From: JADLBR01 sp020847615
GTDB taxonomy: Bacteria; Verrucomicrobiota; Verrucomicrobiia; JADLBR01
Assembly (NCBI GenBank): GCA_026646655.1
Contig: JAPKHT010000003.1
Span: forward strand, 1 to 64,000
DNA length: 64,000 nt
Reading direction: 5' to 3'
The translations under genes were made by a program, and so were the position numbers. Numbering within the stretch: position 1 is the first letter of the stretch; each line of letters begins with the position of its first letter. Under the pieces are notes generated by a model. That model had not been told where the DNA came from. It saw only the letters and a list, made by a program, of their open reading frames with translations, and did not search any database. Shown here piece by piece: positions 25,704 to 34,529 of the stretch.

Positions 25704-27326
25704 TCAATCGATCAGGTAGATGTAGAGGTTTCCGCTCTTCAGATGGAATCTCAGGCGGATGGGAATCCCCGCGGGGAGCGACGCCACCTCTTTCCATCGG
25801 ATGGCCAGTTTCACGGAATCCTGGTTCTCTATGGCGGCGGATTCCTTTTCATAGCCTTCGACGGTCTTCCCGTCGGCATCCAGCACCTCCACCATCAGCT
25901 GGCCTCGTCGGACATCAACGTTGACGAAAAGATGCCGGCCTTCGGGGACAAAGTCGCGGCTTTCGATCGTCCCCGGAACTTCCATCGCCTGCAAAGATGC
26001 CAGGCCGTCGATCCGCCAGGATGCGCGGGCGATGGATTGCTCCTTTTCAGGCGGCAGGCCCCCATGAGGCGTGGTTGCGGCGGTGTAATACATCCACATC
26101 TCGTCACCGACGATGACGGGAGTGTTGCAGAGGCCGAAAATGCTACCGGCATCATACGGATGCGGCCCGAGAGGAATCACCGGACTGCGGTCGGAGCAGC
26201 GGTGCCAGTGACGCCCGTCGCGGCTGTGGACGAGTTGCACATCAATGATCCCGGCGGCGGACCGTTTGACGCCGTTGACCTCGTCGTTCCCAAACAAGGC
26301 CGATGGGGGTTCGACCCGGCGGAAATGCGTCGCAAAACCGAGCCACTGTCCGCCATAAGGGAACGCGGAGACATTGTAGAACTCCGAGTAGGTGCCGCCT
26401 TTGAGCTTTCGCGCTTCCTTGTGATCCACCTCATCCGCCACCACCACAGGGTGAGGCTCGGGCCAGTGCTCCATGTCCTTGCTGACCGAAAGAAAGACCT
26501 GACGAATGCCCACCACGCGCGGATCTCCCTGGCGCTTGTGAAACGCCAGGTATTCGCCCGTCACGGGATCTTGTGACAAGGTGATGGTGTCACACCCAAG
26601 GAGGATCGGCTCCGGCTCGATCGTCCAGCGCAGGCCGTCGGCGGAATATGCCGCGTAATACAGGCGATGGGTCTTGTCCCGATACCAGGACACGAGCTCA
26701 AACTTGTCCTTGAGCCTTTGCAGTCTGGCATCGTCCACGCCCGCGCTGTGGCTGCCGAGGGCCTTGTACCGTTTCCGCGCATCGCTCTCGAAGGGGTCGC
26801 GGATGATGCTCGGGCTGTGCAGTCCCAGATTGGTCCGGTTGTTCTTGCCCGCGATGTTGAGAATGGGACGCTCCCAGTGAACACCGTCCTTCGAGGTGGC
26901 GTAAAGCACATGGCCGGCGTCCGCATACCACATCTGGAAAGCGCCGGTTTTCTCATCGCGCAGCACCGTTCCGTAAATGTTGACTCGTCTGTCAGGGGTG
27001 CCGTCCTGCTCCGTCCATTCCCACGGCATCTCGGCCCTCAGCACAGGCTGCCCCAGCTTCTTCGGCGGGTGGACGACCCGTGTGATCCCCTGCTTCTGCC
27101 GGATCATCACGCTATCGACAAAGAGCTGCTTCTCTCCCTTGGGCAGGGAGGGAGCGGCCGGGCGTTTTGGTTGGTTGTTTTCCGCAAAGGATAGAGCCGG
27201 GAGCGGCAGCACGCAGCGGGCGATGCCTTCCGGAGTGCCGTCGGGAGCACTTCCAGCCGCGGGTAGACGTGCGGCAGAGATTGCCGTTGACGCCGCCACA
27301 TTAAGAACGAGTAACGCCATTCTCAT
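25704..27326 (-). CDS. Secreted five-bladed-propeller glycosidase-like protein (GH32/43-type fold)
   Basis: 540 residues. The hydrophobic N-terminus (MRMALLVLNVAASTAISAA) is a signal peptide. Residues ~85-430 show propeller strands of the GH32/GH43 kind: 'QMWYADAGHVLYATSKDGVHW', 'LHSPSIIRDPFE', 'LYYAAYSADGLRW', 'DPVTGEYLAFHKR' and 'HSRDGRHWHR'. A C-terminal beta-sandwich (~440-540) follows. It is homologous to the C-terminal half of the protein at 30799-33951. The exact glycosidase family and catalytic acids cannot be fixed by eye; it may be a hydrolase or a binding propeller. ATG 27326 overlaps the upstream stop (ATGA). Confidence 0.7.
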   Translation of the reverse strand: MRMALLVLNVAASTAISAARLPAAGSAPDGTPEGIARCVLPLPALSFAENNQPKRPAAPSLPKGEKQLFVDSVMIRQKQGITRVVHPPKKLGQPVLRAEMPWEWTEQDGTPDRRVNIYGTVLRDEKTGAFQMWYADAGHVLYATSKDGVHWERPILNIAGKNNRTNLGLHSPSIIRDPFESDARKRYKALGSHSAGVDDARLQRLKDKFELVSWYRDKTHRLYYAAYSADGLRWTIEPEPILLGCDTITLSQDPVTGEYLAFHKRQGDPRVVGIRQVFLSVSKDMEHWPEPHPVVVADEVDHKEARKLKGGTYSEFYNVSAFPYGGQWLGFATHFRRVEPPSALFGNDEVNGVKRSAAGIIDVQLVHSRDGRHWHRCSDRSPVIPLGPHPYDAGSIFGLCNTPVIVGDEMWMYYTAATTPHGGLPPEKEQSIARASWRIDGLASLQAMEVPGTIESRDFVPEGRHLFVNVDVRRGQLMVEVLDADGKTVEGYEKESAAIENQDSVKLAIRWKEVASLPAGIPIRLRFHLKSGNLYIYLID

Positions 27327-30300
27327 TTTACTGAGTTCCAGAGCGCAAGCAAAAATGGGCCGCGCGTGTCGCCGGTGGTCGGCGATTGCATCTTCTCCGC
27401 CGCATGGACGGCGGCGGCGAGTTTGGCGGGGTCGAGGGTGCCCTGCTGGAGTTGGCTGAAGCCTTGCTTCCATGCCTCGCGCTCGGCCTCGGTGAGACGG
27501 TCGTTGGGGCGGGCGTTGTAATCGGGGAAGAAGCCTTTGGCGCCGAAGTATTGCGCGGCGGGAATCCAGGCATCGTCGTCGCTCACGTCCACGTCATTGA
27601 AGAAGGAGATCATCACGCGGCTCGTGGCGAGCGTGCGGAGAAGTCGGTCGGTGTCGAGTTGCGCGGGGGTGGTGTGGTGCTTCACCGCGAGCGCGGCGGC
27701 GAAACCGGCGGACTCGCCGATTTGCATCCAAACGGGTTCCAAGCGGATCGCGCCCCAGCCGACACGCGATGCCGAGAGGGCCACGGGCACCAGGAGGTTG
27801 TCCAGTTCCTTCGGCAGAAGGCTGCGATACGGCACCTGCGCCGGGCGAGTCTCCTCTCCGAGGAAGAAGATGCCGTCCAGATTGGAGCCGGGAGCCTTGC
27901 GTGGCAGGCAGGCCACAGAATCCACGGGCCAGTCGGTGATGGCGATGCTGTCGGCGTGAATGGGGGTGCGCGCAATGCCGGGCGCGACCTTGTTGTCCTG
28001 CTCTTTGAAGACGTAGCGTCCGACGAGCCGGCGCGCCTCGCGGACATAGATCTCGTAGGGCGCGTGGTGGTTGTCGGGAAATTCGTCGGCGGCCAGCCCG
28101 TAGCCCGCGAATTTTTGGCGTTCGGCGGCGGGCGCATCGGGACCATTTTGCATCCACCAGAGGCGCATCCGCATCGCGTCGAGATATTGCCTCGAGATGC
28201 GCTCGCGCGTGGGCCAATCGCCGGCCGGATAGTCATTCTGGGGGCCGATCAGTCGTCCGCCATTCCAGGCGACCTTGTCGTTTGGGAGGTTAGGGACGAA
28301 GCCGCCGCTGGCGGCGGCCTTGGCGATGGCGACATCATAGTTGGCGGGCTTTTCCACCATGACCCGGTTCGCCGGGTCCCGGGTGAGTATGAGGCGGTAG
28401 TTGTAGGCCATCACCGAGCCGTCGGCCTCGCCGCTGTGCGGCCCCTCCACGATCTCACCGGTGGCGTGGCTGTTGTAGCGGATATTCAGGCGGCCCTCGT
28501 CGGCGTCTTTGGGGAATCCGCGCTGGCGGGGTTCCTTGGGGCGCTCCTTGGTGTAGATGACCCCGGCGTGCGGCTCGTTGTATTGGCTGCGCGCCTCGCG
28601 GCCAATTTGTGTCGTCACGCCCGCGGCGGCCATGAGGTCGCCCTCATACATGGCGTCGGCAAAGACCCGGGCGCTGACTTTGGTTGCTCCCTCACCATGC
28701 GTGGGTTCGAGCGTGATGGACTTCAACAACGGGCCCTCGCGGCCCGCGCGGGCGACGATATGCCCGAGCAGGACGGTCAACATTTTTTCACGCCCCACCA
28801 TCTGATTGAATAGCATCTCGGCGATGCGCGGCTCGATTTTTGGCCGATCGATGTGCGCGCGGCTCGTGGCGCTGGGGAGTGAGGCGAGATGCTGCGGTGA
28901 GCCTTCGCCATAGGTCTTGCGGTAGTATTCTGCGGCAGCGGTGCGCATCTCGGCATACAGGGGCGAGCGCAGGCCGTCATACGGCGCCTCCCAGCCGCCC
29001 GCGCCGCTGGTCATGAAGCCGCCAAGGTGCCGCGTGTGATTCACCAGGAGCACGCTCAGCCCCTCGCGGGCCGCGCGCACCGCGCAGGCGATGCCTCCCG
29101 CCGTGCCGCCAACGACGATGAGGTCATACATCTTCCCGTCCACATCCTGCGGCATCGCGGCGCTCTGCAGCAGCATCGGTGGCGGGATCTTGGCGGAAAC
29201 GGGGGCGCTGATTTTGGCCGGGAAGCCCGCGTCGGCACGTGTGTTGCGCTCCGCCTTGGCCTCGGCCTCGGGCACGAGCTGCAGGCCGTCCACCACGACA
29301 TGACCGTTCGCGCCTGCATTGGAGATCTCGATGGAGCCGGACTTTCCCTTCGCGAACGCGAACACGCCGAGCGCGCGCGGGATCCCGTCCTCCAGGCAGG
29401 GCAGGCGCTGATTTAGCGGCACGGTCTTTTCGCCGTCGGCGGTTCGGATGGTGATGGCGGCGTTCGTGGCGCGATTGCTGGCGGCCACGTACAACAGGCG
29501 CACCTCGTAGCGGCCGGCCTCGGGGATCTCGGGGGTGAAGATGGCGGTGGCGGGTTGCTTCTTTGCGCGGTTGTCGTGGCGGTAGTTGTCGCCCGCCAGC
29601 GGGTCGAGCCGCGTGCTGATCACCCAGGGGCCCGTGTAAGTCGCCGCGGCATCGTCCAGCACGAGCCCTGCGACTTTTGACGCGGCGGCGGCGCGGGTTT
29701 GTTTTTCCGCCTTGTCGGTTTCCGCCAGGTTGAAGCGGGCGCTGACCACGGAATTCTGTTCGGGGCCGGGGCGGTATTTGACGTAGGTCGTGGCGACGAG
29801 GGTTCCGTCGGGCAGCACCTCTAGGCCCGGATAACCGCAGTCGCTTCCTTTGTGGCTGTGCAGCAGCTTTATTTTGTATTCGCCATCGCGTCCGCTGACG
29901 ATGTCCTCGTAGCGTCCGACCCAGGCGACGAAGTGGCTCTTCGTGGGGCTGGCGGCGCCCATGTCGCGGAAGCAGACGACGAGTCGGCCGTCGGGCGCAT
30001 AGACGGCCTTGTGACGGTCGCCGTGCAGGCCCGGGGGCAGGTCTTTGAGCCCCGACCAAGTGCGGCCCTCGTCATCGCTGGTGATGAAATGGCCGGGCTC
30101 GGTGCGGACGTTCTCGCGCAAGAGGCAGAGGAGCTGCTTGCCGTCGGGTGAGCGGACCACCTCGGGCTCGCAGGGTTTCAGATCGGCGCGGTCCACGAGA
30201 ATGTGCCAGGGGCTCCAGGTCAGGCCGCCGTCGGTGGATTCGCTCTGGGCGACAGCGTTTGACCGTTTGTCCTTGGTCTCGCCGGGGCGGCGGATGTTCG

Positions 30301-30802
30301 AGAGGCCGATGAGCTTCTTGCCGCCGTCAACCGGCACGATCGTGCAGAACGGCATCACGGAGGTGAGGCCGTTGCTATGCATGGGGCCCCAGGTCTTGCC
30401 GTCGTCGGTGGAGATGGACTGATTCATGGTGCCGTCAGGTCCCTGTCCGGCGAAAACGAAGAGGCGGGCGACGCCCTGCGGATCGACGAGGCGATAGATG
30501 GCGGGGCAATTCTTGACCTGGGTCCAGCTCTCCGGGGCCGGGAGGAGCTCGCTCCAGGTGAGGCCGCCGTCGTCGCTGCGCTTCATCGGGCCGCACGGTC
30601 CGCCGTGGTTGAGCGTCCAGACGCAGAACATCGTCTTGCCGTCCGGCATCAGCAGGGTGGTCGGGTGGCCCTGATAGACCTCTGGCGTGCCACGGGCGAT
30701 GACGACCTGACGCGCGGTCTGCTGCGAGAGGTCCACCGTTGGCAACGGGCCCGCGATGGCGGAGGTCGCCCAGATGAAGAGGAGGGTGAGGATGGGTTTC
30801 AT
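27323..30802 (-). CDS. Three-part secreted fusion: sialidase-like propeller, golvesin-like CBM, FAD oxidoreductase
   Basis: 1159 residues in one frame. Residues 1-18 are a signal peptide. Residues 22-360 are a sialidase-like BNR propeller with Asp boxes SDDGGLTW, STDDGKTW, STDGGLTW and SDDEGRTW, but 'VYQGHPTTLL' in place of YRIP. Residues ~378-512 are a beta-sandwich resembling the golvesin/xanthan-lyase carbohydrate-binding module ('YTGPWV.ST...GDNYRHDN', 'GRYEVRLLYVAASNRATNA', 'VVVDGLQLVP'). Residues ~558-1159 are an FAD oxidoreductase starting YDLIVVGGTAGGIACAVRAA, with 'DAMYEGDLMAAAGV' and 'HADSIAITDW'. Both ends overlap neighbours by 4 nt. It suggests glycan recognition or cleavage physically tied to a redox step; the substrate is unknown. 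Confidence 0.85.
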   Translation of the reverse strand: MKPILTLLFIWATSAIAGPLPTVDLSQQTARQVVIARGTPEVYQGHPTTLLMPDGKTMFCVWTLNHGGPCGPMKRSDDGGLTWSELLPAPESWTQVKNCPAIYRLVDPQGVARLFVFAGQGPDGTMNQSISTDDGKTWGPMHSNGLTSVMPFCTIVPVDGGKKLIGLSNIRRPGETKDKRSNAVAQSESTDGGLTWSPWHILVDRADLKPCEPEVVRSPDGKQLLCLLRENVRTEPGHFITSDDEGRTWSGLKDLPPGLHGDRHKAVYAPDGRLVVCFRDMGAASPTKSHFVAWVGRYEDIVSGRDGEYKIKLLHSHKGSDCGYPGLEVLPDGTLVATTYVKYRPGPEQNSVVSARFNLAETDKAEKQTRAAAASKVAGLVLDDAAATYTGPWVISTRLDPLAGDNYRHDNRAKKQPATAIFTPEIPEAGRYEVRLLYVAASNRATNAAITIRTADGEKTVPLNQRLPCLEDGIPRALGVFAFAKGKSGSIEISNAGANGHVVVDGLQLVPEAEAKAERNTRADAGFPAKISAPVSAKIPPPMLLQSAAMPQDVDGKMYDLIVVGGTAGGIACAVRAAREGLSVLLVNHTRHLGGFMTSGAGGWEAPYDGLRSPLYAEMRTAAAEYYRKTYGEGSPQHLASLPSATSRAHIDRPKIEPRIAEMLFNQMVGREKMLTVLLGHIVARAGREGPLLKSITLEPTHGEGATKVSARVFADAMYEGDLMAAAGVTTQIGREARSQYNEPHAGVIYTKERPKEPRQRGFPKDADEGRLNIRYNSHATGEIVEGPHSGEADGSVMAYNYRLILTRDPANRVMVEKPANYDVAIAKAAASGGFVPNLPNDKVAWNGGRLIGPQNDYPAGDWPTRERISRQYLDAMRMRLWWMQNGPDAPAAERQKFAGYGLAADEFPDNHHAPYEIYVREARRLVGRYVFKEQDNKVAPGIARTPIHADSIAITDWPVDSVACLPRKAPGSNLDGIFFLGEETRPAQVPYRSLLPKELDNLLVPVALSASRVGWGAIRLEPVWMQIGESAGFAAALAVKHHTTPAQLDTDRLLRTLATSRVMISFFNDVDVSDDDAWIPAAQYFGAKGFFPDYNARPNDRLTEAEREAWKQGFSQLQQGTLDPAKLAAAVHAAEKMQSPTTGDTRGPFLLALWNSVK

Positions 30803-33800
30803 GTCGGGGTCGCGGTCGAAATGCTGAACAAGCGGCTGTTCGTCATTTCCACCACAATGCGCACCGGTCGGTCCGTCGGTGGCGTGGCCTTTGATCGCCA
30901 GCGCGCGTGCCATCGTGTGGCGTCGGCGCGCAGCGGTTCGCAGTCTTCCAAGGCGCAGCCAGCGATGGCGCGACCATCGGCTTCGAGTAGGGCCACGCGC
31001 AATTGGCCTCCGCCGGCATCGGCATTGATGATCAGCGATGGCCCGCCCAGCCGCAGCGGTTTTGTTTCGACGCGGCCAAGCTCGGCGGCATCGAGCGAGA
31101 CAAAACCGTGTCGGCGCCACTCGGCGCGGCCGATGCTCATGCGCTTGGGCGGAATCGGCCCGCCGTGGGTCGTGGTCATCGCCGTATAGTAAACCCACGT
31201 CGCCTCGCCGACATGCGCCGCGGTGCTGGAAACGCCCAGGATGGAGCCGCCATCAAAGGTCCCGGGCGCGCCGCGCGGGATCATGTTCAACCGCGGTTCG
31301 GGACGCTGCCACGTGCGACCGTCGGCGCTCGTGGCAAGCTGGACATCGATCGGGCCGTCATCGGGACTTTGGCCGGGAGATACCTCGTTCTTGGGCAGAC
31401 GCTTGGTGAGGCGAAAGATGGCGGGCAAACCGATGAACCCGGCGGCGTGAGGATACACCGACATGTTGTAGACCTCGGCGCGCTGGTCCGGGCCGCTGGC
31501 CCATGCGTCATCCTTCTCATCGGGCGCGAAGACCAGCTCGGGCTCGCTCCATTCCTGAAAATCGCGGCTCCGCGCCAACCAGACCACGCGCCGGCCAAAA
31601 CCCCGGACTTTGGCGGGACGCTTGTGAAACGCCAGATACTCGTCTGTGACCGGATCTTGTGTGAGCGTGATCGTATCCGAGTTTTCCAGCACGGGATTTT
31701 TCGGATAGGCCGTCCAGCGCAAGCCATCGGCGGAGAACGCGGCGTGATAGCCGCCGGATTTTGATCCGAGTAATTTGTAGCGCTTCGCCGGGTCGGGCTC
31801 GCGCGCGTCCAGCAGCACGCTGGGACTGTGGATCCTGTGGACGATATTGTTCTCGGTCGAGTCCTTGAACGGGAGCAGGCCGAACGACGGCTTTAGCCAA
31901 TTCACGCCGTCTCGCGAGGTGGCATGCAAGACATAATTGGGGAAGGACATATACCACAGGCGCAACGGGCCGGCAGGTTCGTCGGCATACACCGAGCCGT
32001 AAACATAGACGCGCTCAACCTCCCATGGACGATCGGCCTCGATCACGGGAGCCTTTCGCGTCTTGGCGGGATGCATGGTTCGGACGACGCCCGTGCTTGA
32101 GGCGACCCCGCAGTCGTCGGCAAAGAGAAGCGGCAAATCCTGAAGTGCGGGGATGCGCGAGGCGGGCGGAACGGAGCCCGTTTTCGGCGGAACATCCGGC
32201 GGCAGCCTGGCCGGTTGGCTCCATTCGAGGATCTGGCCGTCTTTTGCCAAGCGCTCGCGCAACCTCGCGTAGTCCACTTGCTGCACGGGAACACGATCCT
32301 CCATGGCCTGGCAGGCGGCGGTGGCGGCGGACTGGCTGAGGCACATGAAGACGGGCTCCATGCGGATGCTGGCGAAGGCGGTGTGGCTGGCGGAGAGCGC
32401 GAAGGTGACGAAGAGGTTCTCGCATTCCTCGGGCCTTGGCACGATCGCGCCATAGCCGATGGGGTAGGGCGGTGCGCCATCGCGTCCGGTGGCAATCTTG
32501 CCCTCGCGGGCGACGACGCCGCCCCTGACGATGCGGCGGATCTCGTGGACGTCGGTGCCGTAGGAGCCGACGGCGACGGGCCGGGGCGCGACTTCCCTCC
32601 CGAAGGTGTGGTGTTCGGTCATCACGAGGCCGGAGATCATGCGGCGGCCCTGGCGGACGTAGATCTGGTGGGGCCAGCCGCCGTTGTCGGTGAACTCGTC
32701 CCTGGGGAGACCGAAGCGACGCATGTCCGCGCGCACCTTTTCGGGGACGCGCGGATCGGTGGCCAGGAAGTGCAGCAGCCCGCGGTGGTAGTCCTCGTGC
32801 TCTTTCGCGATCTTCTCGCGCTCCGCGTACGTGGCCTCGGGCCACGCGTGCGATGCGCCCGGGAGGTTGCCGCCGAAGGTGGCGGTGTTGAAATCCCATT
32901 TGTCGTTCGGCAGCGGGTCGTGCTTCGAGAACCAGCGCAGGTCCATGTCGTCGCCGATGGCCAAGCACGCCTCGATAAACCGGGCGACGATCTCATAGCG
33001 CATCGGGTCATAGTTCTCGGGCGGGGCGATCGGGATGCTGTTGGACGGGTCGGTGGTGAGGCAAAGCCGGTAGCAATAGGCCTGGATGCCGGGGGCGGGA
33101 TCGCCGGGTTTGCCAGGTTCGCCTTCCTGGATCAGTGGCAACAGTCCGCTCTTCGGGTCGCCTTTCACGATATAGGGATCCAGCGGGAAATCGCGGTCCC
33201 AGACGCCCTGTCCACCTGGCACGCGCCCGTGTGGGCCGGGTTTCAGGTGGTTCGTTCGGGGGGCGAACTTCTCGCCGTAGTAGATGCCGTTTAGCGTCTC
33301 GCCATACTTCGCGTTGCCCTCGCGGGTGAGCGTGTAGCTCACCCCGGCCTTGGCCATGAGGTCGCCCTCGTAGGTGGCGTCGATGAATATCTTGGCGCGG
33401 AAGACCGTGCCCTCTTCCGTCACGAATTCGGTGATGCGGGCACCATGCTTCTTTACCGAGGCCATCCGCGCTCCAAAATGCACCTTGACGCCCGCCTCGC
33501 GCGCCATGTCGTTGAAGAGCTGCTCCGCCTTGTGCGGCTCGATGGCGTAGGCGCCGCCGGTCGCGGGTCCGCCGCCCTTGCCCTCGAAGGGCTTGTCCCA
33601 GGCCAGCACCGTGCCGACGGTCGCCGCCAGTTTCGTGAAGTACTCCCGGGCGATACCCCCGACGCTGCGCGGATCGCCGATGTCCACCGCGCTGAGGCCC
33701 CCGGCGGTCATGCCGCCGAGGTGTCGCCCCGGTTCCGCGATCACGGCGCGCTTGCCCATGCGGGCCGCCTGCACGGCGGCGACGACACCGCCGGATGTGC

Positions 33801-33951
33801 CGCCGTAGACGCAGACGTCGGAGTCGATGGTTCGTGGCTGGGTAGCGCCGGCGTGCCCGCCTAGAATCCACGTGGCGAAGAGGATGAGGCAGCGCCTGGT
33901 GAGGATTCGCCGGCGGAGCCGATGTCGGGTGATGGCGCGGGTCGTGCTCAC
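30799..33951 (-). CDS. Secreted fusion of FAD oxidoreductase and propeller glycosidase-like domain
   Basis: 1050 residues; first gene of the operon. An Arg-rich n-region and hydrophobic stretch (RCLILFATWILGGHAGA) form the signal peptide. The FAD domain (~40-630) has VYGGTSGGVVAAVQAARMGK, 'RHLGGMTAGGLSAVD' and 'DATYEGDLMAKAGVSY'. Residues ~680-1050 are a propeller plus beta-sandwich homologous to the whole protein at 25704-27326 ('RLWYMSFPNYVLHATSRDGVNW', 'IHSPSVLLDARE', 'DPVTDEYLAFHKRP'). GTG 33951 is chosen because AGGAG lies 9 nt upstream; longer frames to 34194 cross the operator and are implausible. The palindrome CTGGT-N11-ACCAG begins 59 nt upstream. Confidence 0.83.
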   Translation of the reverse strand: MSTTRAITRHRLRRRILTRRCLILFATWILGGHAGATQPRTIDSDVCVYGGTSGGVVAAVQAARMGKRAVIAEPGRHLGGMTAGGLSAVDIGDPRSVGGIAREYFTKLAATVGTVLAWDKPFEGKGGGPATGGAYAIEPHKAEQLFNDMAREAGVKVHFGARMASVKKHGARITEFVTEEGTVFRAKIFIDATYEGDLMAKAGVSYTLTREGNAKYGETLNGIYYGEKFAPRTNHLKPGPHGRVPGGQGVWDRDFPLDPYIVKGDPKSGLLPLIQEGEPGKPGDPAPGIQAYCYRLCLTTDPSNSIPIAPPENYDPMRYEIVARFIEACLAIGDDMDLRWFSKHDPLPNDKWDFNTATFGGNLPGASHAWPEATYAEREKIAKEHEDYHRGLLHFLATDPRVPEKVRADMRRFGLPRDEFTDNGGWPHQIYVRQGRRMISGLVMTEHHTFGREVAPRPVAVGSYGTDVHEIRRIVRGGVVAREGKIATGRDGAPPYPIGYGAIVPRPEECENLFVTFALSASHTAFASIRMEPVFMCLSQSAATAACQAMEDRVPVQQVDYARLRERLAKDGQILEWSQPARLPPDVPPKTGSVPPASRIPALQDLPLLFADDCGVASSTGVVRTMHPAKTRKAPVIEADRPWEVERVYVYGSVYADEPAGPLRLWYMSFPNYVLHATSRDGVNWLKPSFGLLPFKDSTENNIVHRIHSPSVLLDAREPDPAKRYKLLGSKSGGYHAAFSADGLRWTAYPKNPVLENSDTITLTQDPVTDEYLAFHKRPAKVRGFGRRVVWLARSRDFQEWSEPELVFAPDEKDDAWASGPDQRAEVYNMSVYPHAAGFIGLPAIFRLTKRLPKNEVSPGQSPDDGPIDVQLATSADGRTWQRPEPRLNMIPRGAPGTFDGGSILGVSSTAAHVGEATWVYYTAMTTTHGGPIPPKRMSIGRAEWRRHGFVSLDAAELGRVETKPLRLGGPSLIINADAGGGQLRVALLEADGRAIAGCALEDCEPLRADATRWHARWRSKATPPTDRPVRIVVEMTNSRLFSISTATPT

Positions 33952-34006
33952 GTGGTGTGCTCCTCGCGCCAACATAGGCGGGGCGGCGGCATGGGGAAGT
34001 GTCCTT

Positions 34007-34033
34007 CCACTGGTAAAAAATGTGGACCAGTGG
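34007..34033. promoter_or_regulatory. Operator palindrome upstream of the nine-gene operon
   Basis: CCACTGGT (34007-34014), 11 bp, ACCAGTGG (34026-34033): perfect 8-bp arms. The core CTGGT-N11-ACCAG starts 59 nt upstream of the operon's GTG. The same core with the same spacing occurs at 43936-43956, 60 nt upstream of the sialidase gene at 43876. In the same orientation the two 21-bp cores match at 16 positions. The likely binder is the GntR/LacI-hybrid regulator at 43958. Confidence 0.75.
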
Positions 34034-34529
34034 GCTCGGCATTGCCCCACTTGGCGTGGGGCTGCGTGGCACGAGCGGGCGCCGGACGATTCGGGGTTCG
34101 ACTTCTCCTCGTGGCGCAGGCATTCTTGCCTGCGGCGATGGCCCTGGGCGGTCGGGGGCGGGCAGGAATGTCTGCCGCACGGCCATCGCCACAACCCACC
34201 TCACGGCAAAGCGTTATCTGTGCGGTTGGTGCATTCGGTGATCGGGGGCGGGGCTGACCTGATTCGAGAACGCGCCGCGTCATTCAAGTGGAAGCTTCTG
34301 GTGGGTCGCGGAGTGTCTAAAGGCACCACTACGAACATTCCCGCGGCTCTGGGTTCCTTCATTTTCACCATCATGGCCATGCGCGTGTTGGCCCCGAAGA
34401 AATCGGAGTGGCGGTCCACGAAGCGCCAGTAGGGCGTCTCGCGGTTTCCAATCTCGGGGAAACCGCCGGTGCCGACGTCCCTCACCTCACGCTTGTGTTA
34501 TGGTGGGGTGACGGTTTGTTTAGGGGGTC
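34034..34529. other. Intergenic region upstream of the operon and the histidine kinase
   Basis: No confidently assigned gene. A minus-strand frame (34485-34201, 94 codons, MRDVGTGGFPEIGNRETPYW...) has a non-random look in its first 55 residues ('WRFVDRHSDFFGAN', 'MAMMVKMKEP') and then decays to Arg/Pro sequence. It could be a remnant or a small gene, but I cannot name it. The stretch should also contain the promoters of both flanking transcription units. Confidence 0.35.
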
